From positions 5,082-15,682 of the forward strand of contig JAABOA010000397.1 of NCBI GenBank assembly GCA_015680635.1: DNA of 10,601 bases, given 5' to 3'. This document shows positions 1 through 7,638 of the stretch, in pieces. This stretch comes from Lunasporangiospora selenospora. Taxonomy: Eukaryota > Mortierellomycota > Mortierellomycetes > Mortierellales > Mortierellaceae. A model generated the notes under the pieces. It was not told the origin of the DNA, searched no databases, and worked only from the letters and a program-made list of their open reading frames with translations. A program made the translations under genes and the position numbers. Numbering within the stretch: position 1 is the first letter of the stretch; every line of letters begins with the position of its first letter.

Positions 1-292
1 TTGGTGGAATAAAGTTGCTGTTCATGGTCCGACAATTTGTGTGGATGTAGTCATTGTCCCAATTCCTCATCTCAAAAATAGCATTGCCCACTCGATTACC
101 CCTAAAAACTCTGTTCCGAAAGGTTGCTTGCAATGGATCGATCTCCTCCAGATAGAATGTGTCAAAGTCTAGACGTATGGAAAAAAAATCACAGCATCAC
201 TTTGAAAAGCAATGCCATTTCAACACTTGGTGGCCTCGTTGTCTACCCATCACCCTTCTCCTGAATTTGGTATCTACTGCCCTCTCCGCCAT
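1..292 (-). CDS. 5' part of an unrecognised protein gene, cut by the window edge; probably two exons here
   Basis: The complement of 1-168 is stop-free and strongly protein-like, including the pieces FDTFYLEEIDPLQATF, NRVFRGNRVGNAIFEMRNWD and NDYIHTNCRTMN. It runs off the window at base 1. An acceptor (pyrimidine run, then TCTAG) sits at 169-170. My preferred start is the ATG at 290-292, with A at -3 and G at +4. It gives a 46-base first exon (247-292, MAERAVDTKFRRRVM), a 78-base intron (169-246, GTAGAC...TCTAG) and an in-frame join to DFDTFYLEE. The competing model uses the stronger donor GTAAGG at 293-298, with an upstream exon 299-386 that also joins in frame, but a stop just before it requires yet another exon upstream. 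I do not recognise the family: no signal peptide, membrane helix or catalytic motif is visible in the roughly 70 residues present. The coding call for 1-168 is fairly secure; the 5' structure is not. Confidence 0.5.
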
Positions 293-516
293 CCTTACAG
301 CTTGCGTATTCCTGGTTTGATATGATCTTTATGCTGATTTCTCTGTCCAAGACAACACATGAAGATAGGGATCCCCCCGTGGCAGACTGTTACCCTTGCT
401 GTCTCACCACTCCTGCACTAGTAGCCAAATAAAAAAACCCCAATAAAAGAGCCTTGTTTTGTTTCCCTTTCCTTCCTTTCCTCGAATTTCCTCACCTCCC
501 TCCTCCCTTCCCCAAC
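293..516. promoter_or_regulatory. Shared upstream region of a divergent gene pair
   Basis: This interval lies between the preferred minus-strand start at 292 and the plus-strand vWA start at 517. On the plus side a TATA-like CAATAAAAGA at 441-450 is followed by a nearly pure pyrimidine leader (about 457-515) ending in CCCCAACATG, a common arrangement in fungal genes. On the minus side, CATAAAG (complement of 327-333) lies about 35 bases before the ATG at 292. Elements are assigned by pattern only. If the alternative exon 299-386 of the left gene is real, the shared region shrinks to about 130 bases. Confidence 0.4.
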
Positions 517-2052
517 ATGTTCTTTAAGCAGAAGCATTCTCCTCCTAACCCTAATTCTACTCCCGGAAGCTCGAGTGGCACAGGCTCAATAATCACTATT
601 CAGTCCTCTGAAAGCAGCAGTAGCTCCGATGACCAGGATTATCAAGCTCTCAAGGCAACCTACCTCGCCGAGTTTGTTTTCAATGGAATCCAAGTATCAG
701 CAACCCCTCTTCTTCCCAGCGTCCTTCGAGGACTCCAAACAGAGCTCCCTATCCTTCTCGAAATCAAGGTCGGTCAGAGATCCAATACGGACAAGGGTAA
801 AGACCCTGCTCAGACTCCCTTCAACGTCTGCTTGGTCCTTGACACTTCATTGTCCATGAACGGCCCCCGTCTCCGAGGTTGCAAGAAGGCCATCAACGCC
901 ATTATCCAACAGCTCACCCAATATGACACCCTCAGTCTTGTGACCTACAGTTCGGCCGTCAAGACCATCTTTGTCGATTGTGATCATACCCACAAGAACC
1001 TAATGCTGGACCTGGTTGACAAAATCAAGCCCGAAGGGATGACTGATCTTTGTGAAGGTCTCAAGGTCGGAGTCGAGTCCCTAAAGCGCAGTATCGGGAA
1101 GGAGAACTCGGTGCAAGATCAAGGAGAGTCCAATATAAAGAGGAAAAAACTCCATCGCGTGTTCTTGTTCTCGGACGGGTTGGTGAACCATGGTGTCACA
1201 TCGCCAGAGCACATCATGGCTCGTACCAAAGACTGGCTTGATGGAACCGACATCTCAATCTCAACCTTCGGAATCGGAGATGGCTACGACGAAAAGCTCA
1301 TGACGGCCATCGCCCAACATGCCGACGGCGAACCTTTCTACATTGAGACTGAGGTTGATATCGAAGAGATCGTCTCCAAGGGTCTACGTGGAGTCTCCAA
1401 TATGGTGGCCCCAGCTGCCACCTTGAAAATTCGAGGACTGGGTGACGCAGTCGTCAAGGACATTCCAGGATATGATATGACCAAGACTCCTGGCCAGATC
1501 ACAGTCAGGAACTTGAGAGTCAATGGACTCATCCAGTTGATTGTCAACCTCGATATACGGGTTCCTGGGCTGAATGACTTTTCAGAGGATGACATGGTCG
1601 ATGTGGAGGATCCACGAAAGGTTCTTGGATATTCTCTCACCTTTGAGGGCGACAAACACTCTGTGGACCTGGAAGAATGCAAGGACCTGAGGAGTACAGT
1701 GTCGGTAAACTACACGACGGATAGTTCCCTGGTTTCTGAAGATAAGAAGAACAGAGATGTTGTTGCGTACCTGGCCATCAAGGAAGCAGCAAAGATCGAG
1801 AAGGAGGTTATGGAGCATTTGGCCAACAACAGGACTGCCGAGGCACTGAGTGCCAAAAAGAAGGCTGTCTCCATGTACAAAGCCGCTGCCTCAAAAGACC
1901 GACGTGGATTTGCGAGGGCGATGCAGACTCAATCTGAGCGCTTGGTCAATATCCTGGAGACCAGCGGCAACACTAACTTTGCTCAAAAGGTGTCTGCTCA
2001 ACAACAATATCAGTCCTCGCGACATGATGTTGGCTACAGTGTCTATGAGTAG
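517..2052 (+). CDS. von Willebrand factor A (vWA) domain protein, complete and intronless
   Basis: The protein has 511 residues. The ATG at 517 is the start: the frame is open 63 bases further up, but only from a TTG inside the pyrimidine leader. Residues 1-40 are Ser/Pro-rich and probably disordered. A beta-rich stretch (about 45-90) leads into the vWA fold (about 102-290). Its MIDAS divalent-metal site looks complete: the DxSxS motif at D109/S111/S113 (LVLDTSLSMNG), T176 in GMTDLCEGL and D220 in FLFSDG. Residues 190-212 form a polar insertion with a basic KRKK cluster (208-211) that could act as a nuclear signal. A second beta domain (about 298-400) and a charged helical C terminus (about 408-485) follow, as in vWA proteins with a Vwaint-like region. 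No signal peptide, membrane helix, RING or Hint domain is seen, so it is probably an intracellular adaptor binding partners through the metal site. The partner is unknown. ATAAAA/TTTTAT arms at 2149-2168 may mark the 3' end region. Confidence 0.9.
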   Translation: MFFKQKHSPPNPNSTPGSSSGTGSIITIQSSESSSSSDDQDYQALKATYLAEFVFNGIQVSATPLLPSVLRGLQTELPILLEIKVGQRSNTDKGKDPAQTPFNVCLVLDTSLSMNGPRLRGCKKAINAIIQQLTQYDTLSLVTYSSAVKTIFVDCDHTHKNLMLDLVDKIKPEGMTDLCEGLKVGVESLKRSIGKENSVQDQGESNIKRKKLHRVFLFSDGLVNHGVTSPEHIMARTKDWLDGTDISISTFGIGDGYDEKLMTAIAQHADGEPFYIETEVDIEEIVSKGLRGVSNMVAPAATLKIRGLGDAVVKDIPGYDMTKTPGQITVRNLRVNGLIQLIVNLDIRVPGLNDFSEDDMVDVEDPRKVLGYSLTFEGDKHSVDLEECKDLRSTVSVNYTTDSSLVSEDKKNRDVVAYLAIKEAAKIEKEVMEHLANNRTAEALSAKKKAVSMYKAAASKDRRGFARAMQTQSERLVNILETSGNTNFAQKVSAQQQYQSSRHDVGYSVYE

Positions 2053-2180
2053 GAGAAAAGAAATACAGAGAAAGTGTGAAAACAGAGCAGAGGACCCAAG
2101 CCTAGCACAGATAGGAAATACCCACAACAGGCGCACCTCGCATTTACCATAAAAAAGGGGGCTTTTATGAGTGTATTGAG

Positions 2181-2892
2181 ATGACGTCTGAGAGTAAGCA
2201 GGATCAGCTTGAAGGACTGAAAGTTCTCGAGGTGACCTATTTCAAACGATGGAGCAGTAGATCAAGCTCATAGATGCGTGGTTGAGAATTATTCCTTAGT
2301 TCAAGCCAAGAGAATCACGGCACTTTCGCTGTTATGCTTTGTCACTTCAAGAACGGCATGGGTCAAAGTTGAGACAGTGCCGATAAAAACAAGACCGAGT
2401 TGTTAGTTCCAGTGAACGCCGCTACAGATCTAAGGGATGATGCTCCCTCCGTGCAGACTGTGCTTGGGATGTGTTTGGAAGGCTTTGACAAGAATACATT
2501 CCTGTGGAGGATTTCTGGCTACTCAGCATTGCGTCTCTGACCACGAGAGCACCACTCTGACGGAAAGCTCTTTGACAAGCTGATTACATATTGGGATGCT
2601 AGACTTGGCAGAGGCACGGGCAAGCACCGAGAGCAACAAGATCCAACTGGTATGCAATAGTGTTATCCAATACATGAAGTTCGATCTCAATAGAGTGAAA
2701 TGGGCGATGCCTGGGAATGAATTGACGAGTAAGAAAACAGACAACAGATCGTTTCAGGTAGCCGATGAGGGAACTGTTGATTTGTTGCGGTTTCTGACCA
2801 CTTGCCATGGCAAATGTATCCACTTGGTTCTGTTCCTCGGCTGTTGTACTTTCCTTCCTGTGTACGGTGCGCTGCCAGAGGAATGCCAGTGA
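2181..2892 (+). pseudogene. Decayed protein-coding gene, several stops and frame changes
   Basis: Protein-like sequence continues across this interval but no single frame stays open. One frame starts with MTSESKQDQLEGLKVLEVTY at 2181 and is broken by stops near 2271, 2283 and 2370. It resumes at 2373 (KNKTELLVPVNAATDLRDDA, then VQTVLGMCLEGFDKNTF) until a TGA at 2538. A second frame carries EDFWLLSIASLTTRAPL (2507-2560). The first frame returns with SDGKLFDKLITYWDARL (from 2556). The third frame then takes over at 2596 with EARASTESNKIQLVCNSV and VADEGTVDLLRFLTTCHGK, stopping at 2890-2892. Such handovers between adjacent plausible frames are what indels in a dead gene produce. Alternatives are a many-exon gene with very small introns (I found no convincing donor/acceptor pairs) or chance. 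I do not recognise the ancestral family. Confidence 0.45.
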
Positions 2893-3105
2893 CGAGGCGC
2901 CAGTGTCGACTTGCGCATAGAGTATGTGGGCAGCTTATAGAGACCTCTCTTTCATGTCGAGGTCTATTACTTCGAGCTTTTCAGCAGTGTATCTGATTCA
3001 ACCTGCTCATTAAGTAAGAGTAATCCACATATTATCTTGGCATTGCAGTTTTGGATAAAAGGGAAGATCCTTGCATCTGAAAATCCCTCTATTCAATCCT
3101 TTTTA
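2893..3105. other. Spacer before the inverted repeat, possible relic continuation
   Basis: One plus frame is open from just after 2940 to 3176 (with pieces such as VEVYYFELFSSVSDS), which may continue the relic at 2181-2892, but it has no start codon and no recognisable content. A short inverted repeat (GACCTC at 2942-2947 with GAGGTC at 2958-2963) could form a small stem. Nothing firmer is seen. Confidence 0.3.
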
Positions 3106-3422
3106 TTGAATCCTATCAGGATGGCCCCTGTTATTCTTTTTACACTGCCTCCAGCATGTCTACAATCACAAACCTAGAAGAGAGTCGGTATCTGAGAAAC
3201 AGATTAGGAATAACGATGAGTGTGGAGTAAATTCAAATTAGCAACCATACAATACCCATGGTGCCTCTATCTGAACTAACCAGTGGGTGCTTTGCTTTGA
3301 TGGATGCCACTTCCGATAATGAAACAAAAAATGCTATGGTTAGCGACCAGGTCAACTCAAAAGCATAACCACACAACTTTTTTTGATGCTATTAACCCGA
3401 ACTACATGGTTGTCCTAATCAA
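3106..3422 (+). repeat. Left arm of a long diverged inverted repeat
   Basis: The reverse complement of this arm aligns with 4858-5131. Over 3106-3230 against 5007-5131 (125 bases each) the alignment needs no gaps, and I count about 19 differences by eye, roughly 85% identity. Further inward, similarity continues with small indels through blocks such as GGTTAATAGCATCAAA/GGATTAATAGCATCAAA and fades near 3422. This arm is about 43 bases longer than its partner because of insertions around 3315-3360. The frame read from 3108 ends in TAA at 3228-3230. Confidence 0.8.
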
Positions 3423-3636
3423 GGTGATTATCTGTGATTTTGGATGTGGTCTACTCTTGGTCATGGGTCACTATTTATACAGCTCTGCAAACGGAGCAAA
3501 AATCTGTCTCCCATCTGCAGCGCACGCTACAGACGACATACAAACATCTTCTCTGGCTATCTACTCGATTCTTTTTGTTCTGAATATGAATTAACAGTGT
3601 TGTTGGACACAACAATCATCTCGAATTTGGAGATGA
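3423..3636. other. Interior of the inverted-repeat interval, no gene identified
   Basis: A plus frame of 96 codons (3304-3594) begins inside the left arm and runs through here. Its content is not conserved in the other arm beyond a short FDAINP piece, and it lacks any domain. Weak similarity to the other arm may extend to about 3475. I see no RNA gene or clear regulatory site. Confidence 0.35.
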
Positions 3637-4370
3637 TACCCAAACTTTGACGGCCCAAAGGAACAACAAGCAATAACTAAAGCCATAGAAGGATTTACAA
3701 GCGACTTCACTTGGACCGTGTCCAAGGCTGAGGAGTATTAGGTATCATTCTTCAACAGCCGAGTAAAGTTAACACTTTATGTTTAAATATTATGACCAAT
3801 ACCAAAGCCCAGTATGGGAGCTCCACGCAACTTGCTTGATCAAGGGTTTACCATCCTGTTCATCAGCTTGTTAGCCAGCTAATTGACACTTATGAGCGTA
3901 ACGATCTCAGGCTCCTTATCAAGATATCCGAGAGTTGGTTCCACGAGAACATCTGGACCATACTAAACAAGATATTCAACAAGAGGAACAGCCGACTCAA
4001 CCACGAGCCTGGTAAAATACATTCGCAGTCATCAATCCGTCGTGAAAACCGGGAGCGAGAGTCAACACAAGCGAAGCAACAGCTTTGTCGCAAAGCTGAC
4101 GGTTCTGAATCACCTATACCTCTAGTACATGATATACTAGTTGTGGAAGTGACCAATATTGACAACGACCCTCAAGGAACAAAGGCCAAGCAGAGCACTA
4201 TAAAACTCTCCAAGACTATGAAGGATATACTCGACTTCATACTGGAAGAGATTGAGCAAGTGGTCAACGACACTCACAGCACCTTCCAACCCACCACACT
4301 CACTCTTTCCTATCCAGTCTGGATTTTAATTATTCACTCTACATCTGAAGAACCGTATAGTATATTGTAA
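3637..4370 (+). pseudogene. Coding relic with a long open 3' frame, possible restriction-endonuclease-like domain
   Basis: The frame 3840-4370 is stop-free for 176 codons yet has no ATG in its first 100 codons, so it is the 3' part of something larger. Pieces include LRLLIKISESWFHENIW, LCRKADGSESPIPLVHDILV and LSKTMKDILDFILEEIEQ. The same frame is open upstream from 3732 (INMTN-type low-complexity aside, it reads SKVNTLCLNIMTNTKAQYGS) and is broken only by a TGA at 3837. Before that, another frame (3637-3741) reads NFDGPKEQQAITKAIEGFTS and stops at 3739. One frameshift near 3735 plus one nonsense codon would explain the break. The order KxDG, then a hydrophobic strand ending VVEV, then K-rich helix loosely resembles PD-(D/E)XK-fold domains in large uncharacterised fungal families, but this is a pattern impression and no catalytic set is clear. 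It could instead be a terminal exon of a spliced gene. Codon use (AAG, AAC, ATC, CTC) looks like genuine coding sequence. Confidence 0.55.
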
Positions 4371-4857
4371 AATAGCGAGCTACTTGAAAATTTACCAGGA
4401 AGCAGTTTCCAATAAACCAATTACGCTACTCATCCAAGTGCTATTCTCTCTCTTTTTCTTTCTGTCTCTTCATTGCAACATTCATACCTTGATACACAGG
4501 TATGTTGGGTTGGGAGAGTGAGAGGTTAGGACTCGCTCTTCTTTGCCACCATTTCTTCCTGTCTTGGTACGAGTTGGCGCGCTCGGGCCTCTTTCCTCGT
4601 GATGGAGGCATCACCTCTTCTCATGGCATTGTGCGCGGATATTGGGGAGCGTGAGCAGAGTCCTCCATGGGTATACGAGTTGGGTAAAGTAGTAGGTGGT
4701 GATACAGGCTATTGGTGTCTGGGACCCCAGCTCTCTTTATGACCTCTCCTCGACTCTTTGGAGTTGTGGTGGTGGTGGTGGTGCATTCAAGATTCGCCTT
4801 CGGGGTGGCAATGGTGACTGTAGGTCTCCGCCTGGCAGCGGTTGTGTTCACCATTGA
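4371..4857. other. Non-coding or undecided stretch
   Basis: It holds a pyrimidine-rich run (about 4441-4472) and a short TGG repeat (about 4767-4783). A minus-strand frame of 109 codons (4621-4950) overlaps the right repeat arm. Its interior is low complexity (a run of Thr from the TGG repeat) and it has no recognisable domain, so I do not call it a gene. A further minus frame nearby (ATG at 4623-4625) encodes MRRGDASITRKEARARQLVP and stops after about 30 codons. It could be a fragment of a lost gene. Confidence 0.35.
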
Positions 4858-5131
4858 GTGATCGGGACGCCGCGTATTTCGGATTAATAGCATCAAAGTT
4901 GTGTGGATGTACTGGTTACTAACCATTGTAGTATCCATCAAAAAAAGCACCTACTGGTCAGATCGAATAGAAGCACCATAGACGTTGCATGGTTGCCACT
5001 TTGAGTTTACTCCGCACTCTTCGTTATACCTAATCTTTTTCTCAGATACAGATTCTCTTCTAGGTTTATGATTGTAGAAATATTAGAGCTAGTGCAGTGA
5101 GAATGACAGGAGCCATCCTGATAGGATTCAA
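4858..5131 (-). repeat. Right arm of the long diverged inverted repeat
   Basis: This is the partner of 3106-3422 in inverted orientation. The outer 125 bases (5007-5131) align without gaps, and the last 19 bases are identical to the left end. Read on the minus strand, the arm carries the same frame as the left arm, and both frames stop at the same aligned position (TAA, complement of 5007-5009). On this side the frame continues outward beyond the repeat to a CPAAPTCVNPGDPTVPYP segment (to about 5204). The left arm has no matching sequence there. Confidence 0.8.
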
Positions 5132-5659
5132 ATACAGGGTATTTCATCGGGTATGGTACCGTAGGGTCTCCAGGGTTGACACAAGTTGGTGCAGCAGGAC
5201 ACAAATATTTGTTCTTTATTGATCCGTCTTACTCTTGAAAGTGGTAACCTTTGTAATGATAAAAACAAGGCGCAGTGTCAGGTTTTGGCCTTCATTGACA
5301 CTGTCAGCATTTTCCATGTTACTGCCATTACCACTGTTGTATCTGCCACCGTTTTGGAGCGCAGCCGAATCGTGAGCAGTCTGGCCTATACGGAAGGAGA
5401 AGAAAGAAGGGAGAAACACCTGGGGCATTGAGAAAAAAAAATAGTGACCAGATGTAAACATGTGTTGACTTTTCTGTTCAAACGTGTGCTCGCATCTTGT
5501 TTGGATGAGCTGCTGCTGGAATCCTTGCTGGCTTTCTTGGCACAGCGCCCGGTGAGTACCAAGGGTTTATAAAAAGAAGCTATCCACGTCGGTGTCGGCT
5601 ATAGCGATAATGCCAAGGAAACAAGCAAGTGAAATGCAGCTCTACCAAGTGTACAATAA
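5132..5659. other. Unassigned region with overlapping open frames
   Basis: A minus-strand frame is open for 116 codons (5216-5566) with a Gln-rich part (ESQQGFQQQLIQTRCEH). The plus strand is also open for 5186-5431 and 5432-5572. The plus frame reads VLTFLFKRVLASCLDELLLE and then meets a good donor-like GTGAGT at 5532-5537. Because both strands look equally open and no start, splice partner or domain settles the matter, I assign no gene. Confidence 0.3.
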
Positions 5660-5914
5660 AGGTTGAGAGGGTCTGTTGAAAATATCCAAGAGCTGTTTCC
5701 ATTCCTCTCCCATCCCTTCGACATTCTTGCTTTAACCACTTGGACTTTCCAGAGAGGATGAAAGTAGAGTGTGGAGCTGCACTAGTAGAATGGCAAAGTG
5801 GTTTTGGCAATGGAAGACAAATCAATGCTTAATGACCAGTCACAAAAGCTGCTGATGGAGAAACATCAGGACATTAAGACGCGTGTTGCAGGCATGGACC
5901 CCATGTCGTGTTGA
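5660..5914 (+). pseudogene. Possible short coding relic spread over two frames
   Basis: Three plausible peptides follow one another in alternating frames. NIQELFPFLSHPFDILALTT (within 5660-5761) is followed by LDFPERMKVECGAALVEWQS (within 5740-5832), then MEDKSMLNDQSQKLLMEKHQ (5810-5914, ending in TGA). Each is stopped soon after the next begins, as small indels would cause. No family is recognised, and stretches this short can look protein-like by chance. Confidence 0.22.
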
Positions 5915-5923
5915 CTGGGACTG

Positions 5924-6154
5924 TCATATATATCGGGTTATGTTGATACCAAAGATACTGTGAGAGTAATCACCTTTAGCAATAAGCACAAGAATGCAAA
6001 AAAGGGGGGGTCCAAAATACACCTTCGTCATTGGTTGAGTGTCAAGAAGAGAAGCCTTCCGGGACGCGTCGCGTCCCACGACCTGCAGGTCATATTCGAC
6101 TATCTTGTATTCATGTCTTGAGTCGTCTTGGGAGTTAATTCTAGAAAGGTCCAT
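5924..6154 (-). CDS. Doubtful small gene or first exon, function unknown
   Basis: The minus-strand ATG at 6154 opens MDLSRINSQDDSRHEYKIVE and continues with DLQVVGRDASRKASLLDTQP for 76 codons. The last part (after about residue 44) turns hydrophobic and low quality. A GTGTAT at that point could be a donor, with ACAG further down the strand as acceptor. Upstream, the minus strand shows CAATAAAGA, a poly-C run and a pyrimidine-rich leader (6173-6225), resembling the promoter of the vWA gene. Against it, all frames on the opposite strand are also open over 6030-6150, an ATG at 6170-6172 lies upstream and there is no known domain. Confidence 0.25.
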   Translation of the reverse strand: MDLSRINSQDDSRHEYKIVEYDLQVVGRDASRKASLLDTQPMTKVYFGPPLFCILVLIAKGDYSHSIFGINITRYI

Positions 6155-7638
6155 GATTACTGAAAAATAGGAAAGCAGATCATTGTTGAAGAGTTGAAGA
6201 GATCGAAGGGGGGGGGGGGTTCTTTATTGACAACTTCCTTTGTTGAACACTACACTAATACTTGCTCGGACCCTCACTGCCTCTTTGTGCAATATAATGC
6301 AACAGGAGCAGTACGCTTGTCAAGAGAATCTTGCAGGACTTTATTTTACGAAGAGATCTCAGTGCTCTGACCTTGTTTGTAACCTCGCTGAGAGTTGTAA
6401 AAAAAAAGGGGGAAATGGGCAAGTCAGTAAAGAAAGATGATTTTCTTTTTAGCCCCATTTGGCATTTGGGCTGAGAAGGACTTACTTGATGTATTTGCAG
6501 GATGAAAAGACCTTTTATTATGGTCAGAGACGACGATATATCTTGTGTCCCTGACCACCCCGTTTAATTTTATTCTTATTATTCAATAATAACGACATAT
6601 CTCCGTCCTTCGTTGGAGGAGCAAGGCGAAAGAAACACCATAAGAGAGAGAGGGAATGTGAGTGTGAGTGTGTAGACGATTAAGAGCCATACTTGTAAAG
6701 AAAAGATCATGGAGTAAAATATTGAAAAAGGACTCGTCATTTGGATGAAAGAGTTCAAATACCTTGAAATATGTTAACAGATCCACGAGTAAACGAGGCG
6801 GTTGGCCGAGAGGGGGGGGGGGGTGACAACCCAGAGCTCAAACAGCGCTTCACTGAAAAAAATGTGGTATAGGATTGCAAAGAAAAAACCCCTCCCACTG
6901 CAAAAAAAACGGCACTTAAAAATAAAACCGAGTTGTGACTTTCAAGCGCGGGCAAGGGGAAGATCATGCTCAAAGTTATTTGGCAAAATTCACATCTCAG
7001 GAACACGTTTGTTTATGCCATGCATAACGTCCTAATCGAGACACAAAGCCCCCTTCCCCTCTTTGCGGGTAGACTGAATGTTAGAAAACAAGAAAGACAA
7101 ACCCACATCTCACTTTTCCATATCCCCCCTACCCCTTCTCCTCAGTGACTTCTCAGAGTAACAGCTGCTTTCTGGTTCATCTCACGCCATGGCCGTTGCA
7201 TCATTGCCTGTGAGAACAAAAGGACTGGGATTTCCGTACCCATCAGATATCAAACTGGCTTCTGCGGTTCAGTTCTGTGCTACATTGACCTGAGTATCCA
7301 TTCCTCCTCCTCCTTCTCCAAGAGATATCTCATACCATCTATGTTCTCACTACATGGGCAAGGAAGATACACCCTGCTCGCCCCATCCTTCCAAAGACCA
7401 CAGCCTCACCGAGAGTTGCTTAAAGCACACTGTTGTTATTTAATTATCAGAGAAAAAGACTTTATGTACACTCTGCATTAGATAATGGGAGGATTTTTTT
7501 TCTTTTCTCTTTGTCGAGAAAAAGTGGCATTCAAATAAATTAGGTCCATAAGTCATTAAAATTGCAGGGAGAGGGTAGGGGGGTGGGGGCAAAAATAATA
7601 AACAAGATATACACATTTTCAGGGACAATCTTTCAATA
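6155..7638. other. Long intergenic region, no gene supported
   Basis: Open frames here are short, mutually overlapping and lack domains. Visible structure: 12-G runs at 6208-6219 and 6812-6823, a hairpin at 6522-6556, an AT-only palindrome (TTATTATT C AATAATAA, 6576-6592), GA/GTGTGA-type simple sequence around 6641-6674, and CT-rich DNA at about 7117-7144. A 34-codon frame with a good start context begins at 7189 (MAVASLPVRTKGLGFPYPSD) but is unsupported otherwise. The part from about 7440 to 7638 is probably the 3' untranslated region of the NIPA gene on the minus strand. It includes a small TTTTCTC/GAGAAAA stem at 7503-7522. Confidence 0.5.
6522..6556. repeat. Near-perfect 10-bp-arm hairpin
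   Basis: GGTCAGAGAC (6522-6531) pairs with GTCCCTGACC (6547-6556) with one mismatch. The 15-base loop itself contains GATATATC, which is self-complementary. The site is in intergenic DNA, with no adjacent coding end to explain it as a terminator. Confidence 0.5.

Larger units (their letters stand above)
3106..5131. mobile_element. Possible 2.03 kb foldback / terminal-inverted-repeat element, non-autonomous
   Basis: The interval is bounded by two inverted arms, 3106-3422 and 4858-5131. The outermost 19 bases of the two arms are identical when one is reverse-complemented (TTGAATCCTATCAGGATGG on the left), the pattern expected of element ends. TA occurs just outside on both sides (3104-3105 and 5133-5134, the right one offset by one base), compatible with a TA target duplication but too short to prove it. 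No transposase is recognisable. The 1.43 kb interior holds the broken frame 3637-4370 and non-coding DNA. An alternative is an old inverted duplication of a genomic segment, with no transposition involved. Confidence 0.4.

Noticed and set aside
454-516. In-frame extension of the vWA protein upstream of the ATG at 517
   Set aside because: It begins at TTG, not ATG, and encodes a Pro/Phe-rich stretch that is simply the translated pyrimidine leader.
1338-1818. Minus-strand open frames over the vWA gene
   Set aside because: They are shadows of a well-supported domain gene on the other strand and have no domain of their own.
3014-3049. Possible intron GTAAGAG...TTGCAG
   Set aside because: At about 36 bases it is shorter than the 78-130 base introns seen elsewhere in the window, and it joins no supported exons.
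4621-4950. 109-codon minus-strand open frame
   Set aside because: It overlaps the inverted-repeat arm, contains a Thr run from a TGG repeat, and has no recognisable domain or conserved counterpart in the other arm beyond its first residues.
5216-5566. 116-codon minus-strand open frame with a Gln-rich start
   Set aside because: The opposite strand is equally open, no start or splice sites fit, and no family is recognised.
6797-6830. tRNA-like string GGTTGGCCGAG, as in the D-arm of Leu/Ser tRNAs
   Set aside because: It is followed by a poly-G run, with no anticodon stem, no T-arm GGTTCRA and no acceptor pairing.
7189-7293. 34-codon plus-strand frame with a good start context
   Set aside because: It is short, with no homology or domain visible; an ATG context alone is not enough.
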